From an uncultured Alphaproteobacteria bacterium (GTDB lineage: Bacteria > Pseudomonadota > Alphaproteobacteria > Caulobacterales > Caulobacteraceae), in the NCBI GenBank assembly GCA_903933475.1, contig CAIZKE010000278.1:1-27559 (forward strand): 27,559 bases of DNA, given 5' to 3'. Position numbers and translations under genes: made by a program. The first letter of the stretch is position 1. Each line of letters opens with the position of its first letter. Below, piece by piece: positions 1-7,633 of the stretch. The notes beneath the pieces were generated by a model. The model had not been told where the DNA came from, searched no databases, and was given only the letters and a program-made list of their open reading frames with translations.

Positions 1-2
1 CC

Positions 3-593
3 CACGACTGCCTGTTCGAGTACGGGCGGATGAAGGCGGGCGAAATCGTCCTGGTCCAGGCTGGCGCCTCTGGCGTCGGCGTCGCCGCCATCCAGCTGGC
101 CCGCCGGGCCGGCGCGAAGATGATCCTGGCCACCGCCAGCTCCGACGCGCGCCTTGAGCGCCTGAAGCCCCTGGGGATGGACGCCGGCATCAACTACCGC
201 GAGCACGAGGTGCCCCGGGAGGTCCGTCGCCTGACCGACAACCACGGCGCTGACGTGGTGGTGGACTCCGTCGGCGGCTCGACCCTGCAGGGCTCGATCA
301 ACGCCCTGGCCTATCGCGGCCGCGTCTCCATGGTCGGCGCCGCCGGGCGCGAGCCCATGGTGGTGGACGTCGGCTCCATGATGGGGGGTAACCGCAGCCT
401 TTCCGGCGTCTTCCTGGGTGCCGAGATCATGACCGACCGGGTCCATGACATGATCCAGGGCCTGATCGACGACGCTGCCCAGGGCCAGCTGGAGGTGGTG
501 ATCGACCGGACCTTCCCCCTGTCCGAGGCCGCCGCCGCCCACGCCTATATCGAGAGCCGCGCCGCCGTCGGCCGCGTCGTCCTGGTCCCCTGA
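3..593 (+). CDS. MDR-family zinc-type alcohol dehydrogenase / quinone oxidoreductase, 3' part
   Basis: The reading frame is open from base 3 with no start, so the N-terminal catalytic domain lies outside the window. The visible part is the nucleotide-binding half of a medium-chain dehydrogenase/reductase: a GEIVLVQAGASGVG segment (the AxxGxxG Rossmann turn) followed by an AxQLARRAGA helix. Further on comes GADVVVDSVGG, and the C-terminus (AVGRVVLVP) is typical of NADPH:quinone oxidoreductase-like members. The family reduces quinones, enones or enoyl-CoA-like compounds with NADPH; the substrate here is unknown. It is followed 13 bases later by an alpha/beta hydrolase and then an SDR, so the three probably form one catabolic transcription unit. 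The family call is firm; the substrate is not. Confidence 0.85.
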   Translation, partial: HDCLFEYGRMKAGEIVLVQAGASGVGVAAIQLARRAGAKMILATASSDARLERLKPLGMDAGINYREHEVPREVRRLTDNHGADVVVDSVGGSTLQGSINALAYRGRVSMVGAAGREPMVVDVGSMMGGNRSLSGVFLGAEIMTDRVHDMIQGLIDDAAQGQLEVVIDRTFPLSEAAAAHAYIESRAAVGRVVLVP

Positions 594-606
594 GGCGAGG
601 TCAGCC

Positions 607-1443
607 ATGCCCTTTGCAACGAACGGCGACGTCCGGATCTGCTGGGAGAGCTTCGGCGATCCCGCGGCCCCCGCCATCCTGCTGGTCAACGGCCTCGGCT
701 CGCAGATGACCCGCTGGCCGGAGGCCTTTTGTGAGGTCCTCACCGGCAAGGGCTACCGGGCCCTCAGATTCGACAACCGGGACACCGGCCTGTCCTCTTG
801 GTTCGATGCGGCCGGCATCTATACCCTCGAGGACATGGCCGCCGACGCCATGGCCGTGCTGGACGCCGCCGGGGTTCAGGCCGCCCATGTGGCGGGGGTG
901 TCCATGGGCGGCATGATCAGCCAGGTCATCGCCGCCGATCATGCACACCGGACCCTGTCCCTGACCTCCATCATGTCCACCTCCTCGGCGCCGGGCCTGC
1001 CCCAGGCGACCCCCCGGGCCATGGCGGTGCTGACCCAGCCGACGCCGGACTTCCGGACGGACCCGGACGCCCATATCGCCGCCGCCGTGGAGAACGCCCT
1101 GGTGATCGGCAGCCCCGCCTATCCCTGGCCCAAGGGCGACCTAGCCGTACGGGCGCGGGCGGAGGCCGAGCGGGCCTGGAACCCCACCGGGTCCGGCCGC
1201 CAGATGCGGGCCGTCGGCGCCACGGGCGACCGCTCAGAGCGCCTGGCCCGGATCACCGCCCCCACCGTCGTCCTGCACGGGGCGGACGACCCCCTGCTGC
1301 CGGCGGACGGCGGCCGGGACACCGCCGCCAAGATTCCCGGGGCGGAACTCCGGATCATCGAGGGCATGGGCCACGACCTGCCCCCCGCCTTGTTCGGCAT
1401 TGTCGCCGACGCCATCCTCGCCGCCGCCGCACGCGCCGGCTGA
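607..1443 (+). CDS. alpha/beta hydrolase (RdmC-like esterase/hydrolase)
   Basis: A 278-residue cytoplasmic alpha/beta-hydrolase with no signal peptide. The oxyanion region is LVNGLGSQ near residue 26. DNRDTGLS near residue 56 is typical of the RdmC/aclacinomycin-methylesterase-like branch. The nucleophile elbow GVSMGG puts the catalytic Ser at 99; GADDPLLP carries the acid at 227 or 228 and GMGHDLP the His at 256, so the triad is complete. It hydrolyses an ester or a C-C bond of unknown identity. The ATG at 607 follows the GAGG of a weak ribosome site and lies 13 bases after the oxidoreductase, and an SDR follows after 21 bases. This suggests co-transcription in a small degradation or detoxification operon. 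The RdmC-like label is family resemblance only. Confidence 0.85.
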   Translation: MPFATNGDVRICWESFGDPAAPAILLVNGLGSQMTRWPEAFCEVLTGKGYRALRFDNRDTGLSSWFDAAGIYTLEDMAADAMAVLDAAGVQAAHVAGVSMGGMISQVIAADHAHRTLSLTSIMSTSSAPGLPQATPRAMAVLTQPTPDFRTDPDAHIAAAVENALVIGSPAYPWPKGDLAVRARAEAERAWNPTGSGRQMRAVGATGDRSERLARITAPTVVLHGADDPLLPADGGRDTAAKIPGAELRIIEGMGHDLPPALFGIVADAILAAAARAG

Positions 1444-1464
1444 CCTCTTCAAGGAGCCTGACCC

Positions 1465-2247
<783 letters not shown>

Positions 2248-2295
2248 GGGTTGAACCGGCCAGGGTAGCGGTGAGGCGGTCCTCGGCGGCTCGGC

Positions 2296-2402
2296 TGACC
2301 CCCTCAGTCGGCGTCGCCGACAGCTCCCCCTTGGGGGAGCAATGGCTCCCCAAGTCCTCCCCCAAGGGAGAGGTGGACCGCGAAGCGGGACGGAGGGGGT
2401 CA
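2296..2402. repeat. intergenic palindromic repeat element (REP/MITE-like)
   Basis: The 299-base gap between the SDR gene and yebC contains nested inverted repeats. The outer arms are TGACCCCCTCAGTC (2296-2309) and GACGGAGGGGGTCA (2389-2402), which pair at 13 of 14 positions. Inside lies GCTCCCCC-TT-GGGGGAGC (2323-2340), self-complementary apart from the central TT, and a partly complementary CTCCCCCAAGGGAGAG copy at about 2357-2372. The whole could fold into a long cruciform or RNA hairpin. Similar CTCCCCCTTGGGGGAG-type elements are, from memory, frequent between genes of Caulobacterales, but I cannot count copies from one window. It could also end transcription of the upstream operon. No transposase or coding gene is visible here. 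Confidence 0.7.
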
Positions 2403-2505
2403 ACGGCGGCTCCGCTGGCGCCCTCCGGGCGACGCCAGGCGATCCGGTCCTGCAGGCCCAGAACCCGGACGCGGGGGCCCGGACTGGTCAGGCGGCGTGC
2501 ACAGG

Positions 2506-2513
2506 GCTAGAAC
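2506..2513 (+). promoter_or_regulatory. candidate -10 element of the yebC promoter
   Basis: GCTAGAAC matches the Caulobacter housekeeping -10 consensus GCTANAWC at every position. It lies 33 bases before the yebC ATG. The expected -35 region (near 2484-2490, CTGGTCA) is a poor match to TTGACG, so the call rests mainly on the -10. Confidence 0.4.
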
Positions 2514-2546
2514 CGGGCTTGCTTAGCCTTTTGCCCGCAGGGACCC

Positions 2547-3290
2547 ATGGCCGGACATTCCAAGTTCAAGAACATCATGCACCGCAAGGGCCGCGCCGAC
2601 GCCCAGCGGTCCAAGCTGTTCTCCAAGCTCTCGCGGGAGATCACCGTCGCCGCCAAGTCCGGCATGCCCGACCCGGCCATGAACCCGCGCCTGCGCCTGG
2701 CCGTGGCCAACGCCCGGGCCGAGTCCATGCCCAAGGACAATATCGAGCGGGCGATCAAGAAGGCCTCGGGCACCGACGCCGCCTACGAGGAGATCCGCTA
2801 TGAGGGCTTTGGCCCCGGCGGTGTGGGCCTCATCGTCGAGGTGCTGACCGACAACCGCAACCGGGCAGCGGCCAATGTCCGCTCGCTGTTCTCCAAGCAC
2901 GGCGGCAACCTGGGCGAGACCGGCTCGGTCGCCTTCATGTTCGACCGGGCGGGGCGCATCGTCTATCCGGCTTCGGCCGGGGGCGAGGAGGCGATGATGG
3001 AGGCCGCCATCGAGACCGGGGCCGACGACGTGGAGTCCGACGAGGACGAGCACGTCGTCTTCGCCGCCTTCGAGGCCCTGAATGAGGTTGCGGCGGCCCT
3101 GGAAGCGGCCCTTGGCCCGGCCAAGTCCACGGGCCTGGCCTGGCGGCCCAAGAGCCTGACCCCGGTGGAGGGCGACGCCGTCGGAACCCTGCTCAAGCTC
3201 ATCGACGGCCTCGAGGACGACGACGACGTCCAGACCGTCTGGGGCAATTACGACATCTCCGACGCCGACCTCGAAGCCTTCGGGGCCTGA
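2547..3290 (+). CDS. yebC: YebC/PmpR family protein
   Basis: 247 residues, full family length, beginning with the diagnostic MAGHSKFKNIMHRKGRAD and continuing with KLFSKLSREI. Other family blocks are DNIERAIKKASG, YEGFGPGGVG, LTDNRNRAAANVRS and GNLGETGSVAFMF, followed by the acidic central domain (GADDVESDEDEHVVF) and a C-terminal DGLEDDDDVQTV block. YebC proteins were first described as DNA-binding regulators of quorum sensing and stress. More recent work links family members to translation at proline-rich stretches, so the role here is open. In many proteobacteria yebC sits directly before ruvCAB; here two other genes lie between them. Its own promoter is plausible just upstream. Confidence 0.97.
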   Translation: MAGHSKFKNIMHRKGRADAQRSKLFSKLSREITVAAKSGMPDPAMNPRLRLAVANARAESMPKDNIERAIKKASGTDAAYEEIRYEGFGPGGVGLIVEVLTDNRNRAAANVRSLFSKHGGNLGETGSVAFMFDRAGRIVYPASAGGEEAMMEAAIETGADDVESDEDEHVVFAAFEALNEVAAALEAALGPAKSTGLAWRPKSLTPVEGDAVGTLLKLIDGLEDDDDVQTVWGNYDISDADLEAFGA

Positions 3291-3306
3291 CGGAGTCCGG
3301 TTCTCT

Positions 3307-4068
3307 ATGGCCCGCACCGCGACTTCCCGGGGAAACCCGGCCGGACTGATCCTCCTGGCCTGCCTGGCCACGGCACTGGCCATGACCCTGACGGACTGGC
3401 CGCCCCTGACCTTCCTGTTCGTCATGCTGGGCTGGGTGCTGGCGGTGGGCGTGCATGAGTTCGGCCACGCCTGGGTGGCCTGGCTGGGCGGCGATCATAC
3501 GGTAGAGGACAAGGGCTACCTCACCTTCGACCCCCGGAAATACGCGGACCTCCAGACCACCCTGATCTGGCCCCTGATCGCCCTGGCCCTGGGCGGCATC
3601 GGCTTCCCCGGCGGGGCCGTCTGGCTGAGGGAGGACCTGATGCGCGGCCCCCTCTGGCGCTCGGCGGCCTCCCTGGCCGGGCCCGTCGGCTCCTTCCTCG
3701 TCCTGGTGGTCCTGGTCCTGGTCCTCGCCCTCCTGCCGGTCGGCCCGGAGTCCGAGACCCTTGCTGCGGCCGTGGCCTTCCTCGCCTTCCTCCAGGCGAC
3801 CGCCGTGGTGCTGAACCTCCTGCCGGTGCCCGGCTTTGACGGCTTTGGCGTCCTGCGTCCCTTCCTGCCCGCCGGGGTCCGGGCTGCTGCCGCGCGGATC
3901 GAGCCAGTCGCCCCCCTGATCGCCCTGGCGGTCCTGCTGCTCCTGCCCGGCGCCTCGTCGGTGATCTTCGGCCTGGCCCTCAGCCTGGCCCAGGCCGTGG
4001 GCCTGTCGCCCCCCCAGGTCTTCCAGGGACTTGAAGACTTCCGTTTCTGGGCCCGACTGGGCGCATGA
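3307..4068 (+). CDS. site-2 protease (M50)-like membrane metalloprotease
   Basis: A 253-residue hydrophobic protein. The zinc motif HEFGH is at 50-54, inside a transmembrane segment (LFVMLGWVLAVGVHEFGH). The second M50 signature, NLLPVPGFDGFGVL, carries the third metal-ligand Asp at 178. AGPVGSF (124-130) corresponds to the AGPxxN turn, but Ser replaces the usual Asn. There are about five to six membrane segments and no PDZ domain, so this is a minimal S2P-like protein rather than RseP. It would cut membrane proteins within the bilayer; no substrate or anti-sigma factor is encoded nearby. It lies 16 bases after yebC, and its stop overlaps the start of the next gene as ATGA. Confidence 0.82.
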   Translation: MARTATSRGNPAGLILLACLATALAMTLTDWPPLTFLFVMLGWVLAVGVHEFGHAWVAWLGGDHTVEDKGYLTFDPRKYADLQTTLIWPLIALALGGIGFPGGAVWLREDLMRGPLWRSAASLAGPVGSFLVLVVLVLVLALLPVGPESETLAAAVAFLAFLQATAVVLNLLPVPGFDGFGVLRPFLPAGVRAAAARIEPVAPLIALAVLLLLPGASSVIFGLALSLAQAVGLSPPQVFQGLEDFRFWARLGA

Positions 4069-4790
4069 GGCCGGATCCGGCCATCGATGCCCTGGCCGGG
4101 CGGCTGGTCGCAGCCCGCCCTGACGGCCGGACCCTGGTGACCGGCCTGACCGGCGCGGTCTCCGCCGGCAAGAGCACCCTGGCCGCCCAGCTGGCCGAGC
4201 GCCTATCCGACCAGGGGCTTTCCGTGGAGGTGATCTCCACCGACGGCTTCCTGAAGCCCAACGCCGTCCTGGCCGCCGAGGGCGCCCTGGACCTCAAGGG
4301 CTGGCCCCACACCTTCGACACCCCGGCCCTGCTCTCGACCCTGGCGGCCCTCCCCTCAGGCCCCGTGCAGGTCCCGGTCCACTCCCACGTCACCTACGAT
4401 ATCGACCCGGCCCTGGCCCGGCGCATCGACCGGCCCGACATCCTGATCGCCGAGGGGCTGAACCTTCACTTCCGCGCCGAGACCCCGGCGCCCACCGACC
4501 CCCTCGACCTCCTCCTCTACCTCGACGCCGAAGAGGCCGACCTGGAGGCCTGGTACGTGGCCCGGTTCCTGGGCTTCTGGGAAGCGGCCGAGCACGACCC
4601 GGCCTCCTTCTACGCCCGCTTCCGGGGCATGGACCGCGAGGCCGTGGCCGACCTCGCCCGCCGGGTCTGGGCGGGGGTCAACCTGCCCAACCTGCGCCAG
4701 CACATCGCCCGCGCCCGGCCCACGGCGGACCTTGTGGTGCGTAAAGGGGCGGATCACGGGATCACGGGGATCGATGATCCCCGCACCTGA
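4065..4790 (+). CDS. pantothenate kinase (type I, CoaA)-like P-loop kinase
   Basis: 241 residues of the PRK/uridine kinase/CoaA superfamily. The P-loop GAVSAGKS is at 30-37. STDGFLKPNAVL (58-69), KGWPHTFD, PVHSHVTYD (104-112) and PDILIAEGLN (124-133) match the order of motifs in type I pantothenate kinase. That points to phosphorylation of pantothenate, the first step of CoA synthesis. The protein is about 75 residues shorter than E. coli CoaA and lacks part of the C-terminus, so another small metabolite as substrate is possible. Its start overlaps the stop of the M50 protease by four bases (ATGA), implying translational coupling. Whether a second coaA exists elsewhere cannot be told from this window, so I give no gene symbol. 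Confidence 0.75.
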   Translation: MRPDPAIDALAGRLVAARPDGRTLVTGLTGAVSAGKSTLAAQLAERLSDQGLSVEVISTDGFLKPNAVLAAEGALDLKGWPHTFDTPALLSTLAALPSGPVQVPVHSHVTYDIDPALARRIDRPDILIAEGLNLHFRAETPAPTDPLDLLLYLDAEEADLEAWYVARFLGFWEAAEHDPASFYARFRGMDREAVADLARRVWAGVNLPNLRQHIARARPTADLVVRKGADHGITGIDDPRT

Positions 4791-4846
4791 ACCCCGAACG
4801 CCGGCGAGGACCTCCCCCCCTTCCCGACACCCGCGAACCAGACTAG

Positions 4847-4861
4847 GAACACATCACGAAC
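4847..4861 (+). promoter_or_regulatory. LexA (SOS) box of alphaproteobacterial type upstream of ruvC
   Basis: GAAC, seven bases, GAAC: the reverse complement of the direct repeat GTTC-N7-GTTC bound by LexA in alphaproteobacteria. It ends 18 bases before the ruvC ATG, where a repressor would block initiation. Another GAAC lies eight bases further upstream (4835-4838) and a fourth overlaps the ribosome-binding region (4873-4876). The spacing and position before a known SOS gene make the call credible; binding is inferred. Confidence 0.7.
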
Positions 4862-4879
4862 AACTGCCGGTGGAACCGC

Positions 4880-5392
4880 ATGAGCCCCGCACCCCTCCGA
4901 ATCCTCGGCCTGGACCCCGGCCTGCGCCGGACGGGCTGGGGCGTGATCCGGGTCGAGGGCAACCGGCTGTCCCACCTGGGCCATGGTGTGATCGCGCCGG
5001 ATGAGAAGGCCCCCTTCTCCGAACGCCTCCTGGCCCTCTTCGAGGGAATCAGCGCCGTGGTCGCCGACTGGTCGCCCGATGAGGCGGCCATCGAGGAGAC
5101 CTTCATGAACAATAACGCCGCCTCGGCTCTCAAGTTGGGACACGCCCGGGCTGCGGCCATGCTGGCCCCGGCCAGGGCTGGCTTGCCGGTGGCCGAGTAC
5201 GCCGCACGGCTGGTCAAGAAGTCCGTGGTCGGCACCGGTGCAGCCGACAAGGACCAGGTCGCCTTCATGATCGCCCGCATCCTGCCGGGCTCGGCAGGGG
5301 CCGCAGCCGACGCCGCCGACGCCCTGGCCGTGGCCGTCGCCCACGCCCACGCCCGCACACGGGCCCGTATCCAGGGAGGGTTGGCGGCATGA
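4880..5392 (+). CDS. ruvC: crossover junction endodeoxyribonuclease RuvC
   Basis: 170 residues, normal for RuvC. This is the Holliday-junction resolvase that nicks two strands of the four-way junction in complex with RuvAB. The four acidic catalytic residues are visible: Asp12 in LGLDPGLRRTGWG, Glu72 in AAIEETF, and Asp144 and Asp147 in the C-terminal DAADALA. The helix with FMNNNAASALKLGHARA is also conserved. The ATG at 4880 sits 18 bases after a GAAC-N7-GAAC SOS box, so induction by DNA damage is expected. Its TGA overlaps the ruvA ATG by four bases. It opens the ruvCAB-ybgC operon. Confidence 0.97.
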   Translation: MSPAPLRILGLDPGLRRTGWGVIRVEGNRLSHLGHGVIAPDEKAPFSERLLALFEGISAVVADWSPDEAAIEETFMNNNAASALKLGHARAAAMLAPARAGLPVAEYAARLVKKSVVGTGAADKDQVAFMIARILPGSAGAAADAADALAVAVAHAHARTRARIQGGLAA

Positions 5393-6003
5393 TCGGGCGG
5401 CTGGCTGGCAGGATCCTTGAGACCACCGAGGAAGAGGTCCTGATCGACGTGGGCGGGGTGGGCTGGGTCGTGCGCTGCGGCGCCCGGACCCTGTCGCGCC
5501 TGCCCGCCGCCGGCGAGGCCGTGGTCCTGCGGGTCGAGACCCAGTGGTCGGAGAGCGCGGGCCCGCGCCTCTATGGCTTCCTCGACGCGGACGACCGCGC
5601 CGCCTTTGTCCTGCTCCAGTCCGTGCAGGGGGTCGGGCCCAAGGCCGCCCTTGGGGTGCTGGACGTCCTGCCCCCCGCCGCCCTGGCCGAGGCCGTGGCT
5701 CGGGACGACAAGGTCCAGGTCGGGCGCGCCAGCGGGGTGGGCCCAAAGCTCGCCCAGCGCATACTGGTGGAACTGAAGGGCAAGCCGATCGGCTCAGCGG
5801 GCTTCAGCATTGCAGGCACCGGAGCCGCCCCGACCGGTCCCGCCCCGGTCTCCGCCGCCGGCGAGGCCGTGGCCGCCCTCATGGGCCTGGGCGTGGCCGA
5901 GACCCAGGCCCGCCGCCTGGTGGAGCAGGCCGCCGTCGCCCTGGGCCCTGACGCCTCTGTCTCCGACCTTGTCCGGTCCGGCCTGAAGGAAATGGGCCGG
6001 TGA
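5389..6003 (+). CDS. ruvA: Holliday junction branch migration protein RuvA
   Basis: 204 residues, full length. RuvA binds the four-way junction as a tetramer and loads the RuvB motor. The N-terminal domain I starts MIGRLAGRI and contains VDVGGVGW-type sheet residues. The two helix-hairpin-helix motifs appear as LLQSVQGVGPKAALGVL (residues near 75-90) and GRASGVGPKLAQRIL (near 110-125), followed by VELKGK. A flexible Ala/Pro/Gly linker precedes the RuvB-binding domain III (GEAVAALMGLGVAETQARRLV). ATGA overlap with ruvC and overlap with the GTG start of ruvB indicate one tightly coupled transcript. Confidence 0.97.
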   Translation: MIGRLAGRILETTEEEVLIDVGGVGWVVRCGARTLSRLPAAGEAVVLRVETQWSESAGPRLYGFLDADDRAAFVLLQSVQGVGPKAALGVLDVLPPAALAEAVARDDKVQVGRASGVGPKLAQRILVELKGKPIGSAGFSIAGTGAAPTGPAPVSAAGEAVAALMGLGVAETQARRLVEQAAVALGPDASVSDLVRSGLKEMGR

Positions 6004-7046
6004 CCCGGCTGGTCTCCGGGGAACCCGGGCTGGCCGAGCCCGGCGACCGGGCCCTGAGGCCCCAGACCCTGTCCGAGTTCGTCGGCCAGGCCGCCGCCAA
6101 GTCGAACCTCACCATATTCATCGACGCCGCCCGGGGCCGGGGCGAGGCCATGGACCACGTCCTCCTCTTCGGCCCGCCGGGCCTGGGCAAGACCACCCTG
6201 GCCCAGATCATCGCCCGGGAGCTGGGGGTGAACTTCCGCACCACCTCCGGGCCGGTCCTGGCCAAGGCGGGCGACCTGGCGGCCATACTGACCAATCTGG
6301 AGCCCCGGGACGTCCTCTTCATCGACGAAATCCACCGCCTGGCCGCCCCGGTGGAGGAGATCCTCTATCCGGCCATGGAGGACCACGTCCTCGACCTGAT
6401 GATCGGCGAGGGGCCGGCGGCCCGGTCGATCCGAATCGACATCGCCCCCTTCACCCTGGTGGCGGCCACCACCCGGGCGGGCATGCTGGCCACCCCCCTG
6501 CGGGACCGGTTCGGCATTCCCATCCGGCTGGAATTCTATTCGGTGGACGAACTGGTCAAGGTTCTGGCCCACGCCGCCGGGCGGCTGGGACTCCAGCTGA
6601 CCCCGGACGGCGCCGGTGAGATCGCCGCCAGGGCCCGGGGCACGCCGCGGGTGGCCGGGCGCCTGCTGCGGCGGGTGCGCGACTTCGCCGAGGCGGAGGG
6701 CGCAGCCGCCATCGACCGGGCCGCCGCCGCCCGGGCCCTGGCCCGCCTGGAGGTGGATCCTGCCGGCCTGGACAGCCTGGACCGACGCTATCTCCGCGCC
6801 CTGATCGAGAACTATGCTGGCGGCCCCGCCGGCCTGGAGACCCTGGCCTACGCCATCGCCGAGGCCCGGGACGCCGTCGAGGACGTCATCGAGCCCTATC
6901 TCCTGCAGCAGGGCTTCATCCAGCGCACGCCCCGGGGCCGGGTGGCCTGTGCCCGGGCCTACGAGCACCTGGGCCTGACCCCGCCGCCTTCGCCGCCTCC
7001 GGCCGGGCAGGGCGGTCTCTTCGAGGGAGACGGGGATGACGGCTGA
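6000..7046 (+). CDS. ruvB: Holliday junction branch migration ATPase RuvB
   Basis: 348 residues, the usual size. RuvB is the hexameric AAA+ motor that drives branch migration with RuvA. Walker A is GPPGLGKTT (58-66), Walker B is LFIDEIH (Asp109-Glu110), sensor 1 is in VAATTRAG and the arginine finger region is in TPLRDRFG. The C-terminal winged helix ends with YLLQQGFIQRTPRGR, followed by a proline-rich tail. Translation must start at the GTG at 6000, which overlaps the ruvA stop (GTGA), because this preserves the N-terminal block leading into RPQTLSEFVGQ. The stop overlaps ybgC by 11 bases. Regulation is presumably through the ruvC SOS box. Confidence 0.97.
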   Translation: MTRLVSGEPGLAEPGDRALRPQTLSEFVGQAAAKSNLTIFIDAARGRGEAMDHVLLFGPPGLGKTTLAQIIARELGVNFRTTSGPVLAKAGDLAAILTNLEPRDVLFIDEIHRLAAPVEEILYPAMEDHVLDLMIGEGPAARSIRIDIAPFTLVAATTRAGMLATPLRDRFGIPIRLEFYSVDELVKVLAHAAGRLGLQLTPDGAGEIAARARGTPRVAGRLLRRVRDFAEAEGAAAIDRAAAARALARLEVDPAGLDSLDRRYLRALIENYAGGPAGLETLAYAIAEARDAVEDVIEPYLLQQGFIQRTPRGRVACARAYEHLGLTPPPSPPPAGQGGLFEGDGDDG

Positions 7047-7497
7047 CGACAGGGACGCCCCGTCCTGCGGGCGGTTCGAGGGCCGCGAACACGTCCTGCC
7101 CGTGCGCATCTACTACGAGGACACGGACTTCACCGGCGTCGTCTACCACGCCAACTACCTGCGCTATTTCGAGCGCGGACGCAGCGACGCCCTGAGGGCG
7201 GCGGGGGTCTCCCACACCGACCTGTTGGAGGACGAGCGCCCCTCGGCCTTCACCGTGGTGCGCATGGAAATCGACTTCCGCCGGCCGGCGCGGGTCGACG
7301 ACGCCCTGCTGGTCCGGACCCTCTACGAGCGCATCCGGGGGCCCCGCCTGTTCATCCGCCAGCGGATCCTGCGCGGCGACGACCTGGTCTGCGAGGCCCA
7401 GGTCGAGGCCGCCTGCATCGACCTTTCCGGCCGCCCGACGCGGCCTTCACGGGGCCTGCGGGAACGGCTGGCCCCGATCCTCGACGCAACGGACTGA
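7036..7497 (+). CDS. ybgC: YbgC, Tol-Pal-associated acyl-CoA thioesterase
   Basis: A 153-residue hotdog-fold thioesterase. The family signature YYEDTDFTGVVYHANYLRYFERGR occupies about residues 26-49, in several conserved blocks, with the catalytic Asp at 31. YbgC hydrolyses acyl-CoA or acyl-ACP and is nearly always encoded beside tolQ, suggesting a link between phospholipid metabolism and envelope invagination. The N-terminal extension of about 20 residues before the hotdog core is longer than in E. coli (134 residues). Its start lies inside the ruvB 3' end. Unusually, tolQ does not follow: about 6.2 kb with two acyl-CoA enzymes intervene. Confidence 0.93.
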   Translation: MTADDRDAPSCGRFEGREHVLPVRIYYEDTDFTGVVYHANYLRYFERGRSDALRAAGVSHTDLLEDERPSAFTVVRMEIDFRRPARVDDALLVRTLYERIRGPRLFIRQRILRGDDLVCEAQVEAACIDLSGRPTRPSRGLRERLAPILDATD

Positions 7498-7542
7498 CCG
7501 GCGCGGGGGGCGCAAAATCCGGCCCGGAGGTGAGATTGGCGC

Positions 7543-7571
7543 TTAACCCCGACCCTGGACGGCCCTACAGT
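7543..7571 (+). promoter_or_regulatory. candidate promoter of the CoA-transferase/carboxylase pair
   Basis: TTAACCC (7543-7549) resembles the Caulobacter -35 consensus TTGACGS at five of seven positions. CCTACAGT (7564-7571) shares CTA and the following A with the -10 consensus GCTANAWC. The 21-base distance between the first bases of the two elements is at the upper end of the expected range. If real, transcription would begin near 7577. That would exclude a TTG start at 7571 and fit the GTG start at 7634. Evidence is weak. Confidence 0.28.
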
Positions 7572-7633
7572 TGTCTACAGAAAACGCAGCCAGCCAGAGT
7601 TGCGATGTCATAAAGAGGGGTGGGAGGAAAGCC

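Noticed and set aside
7571..7633. TTG start for the CoA-transferase
   Set aside because: There is no ribosome-binding site before it, it may overlap the promoter, and the GTG at 7634 has a strong GGAGG-type site.
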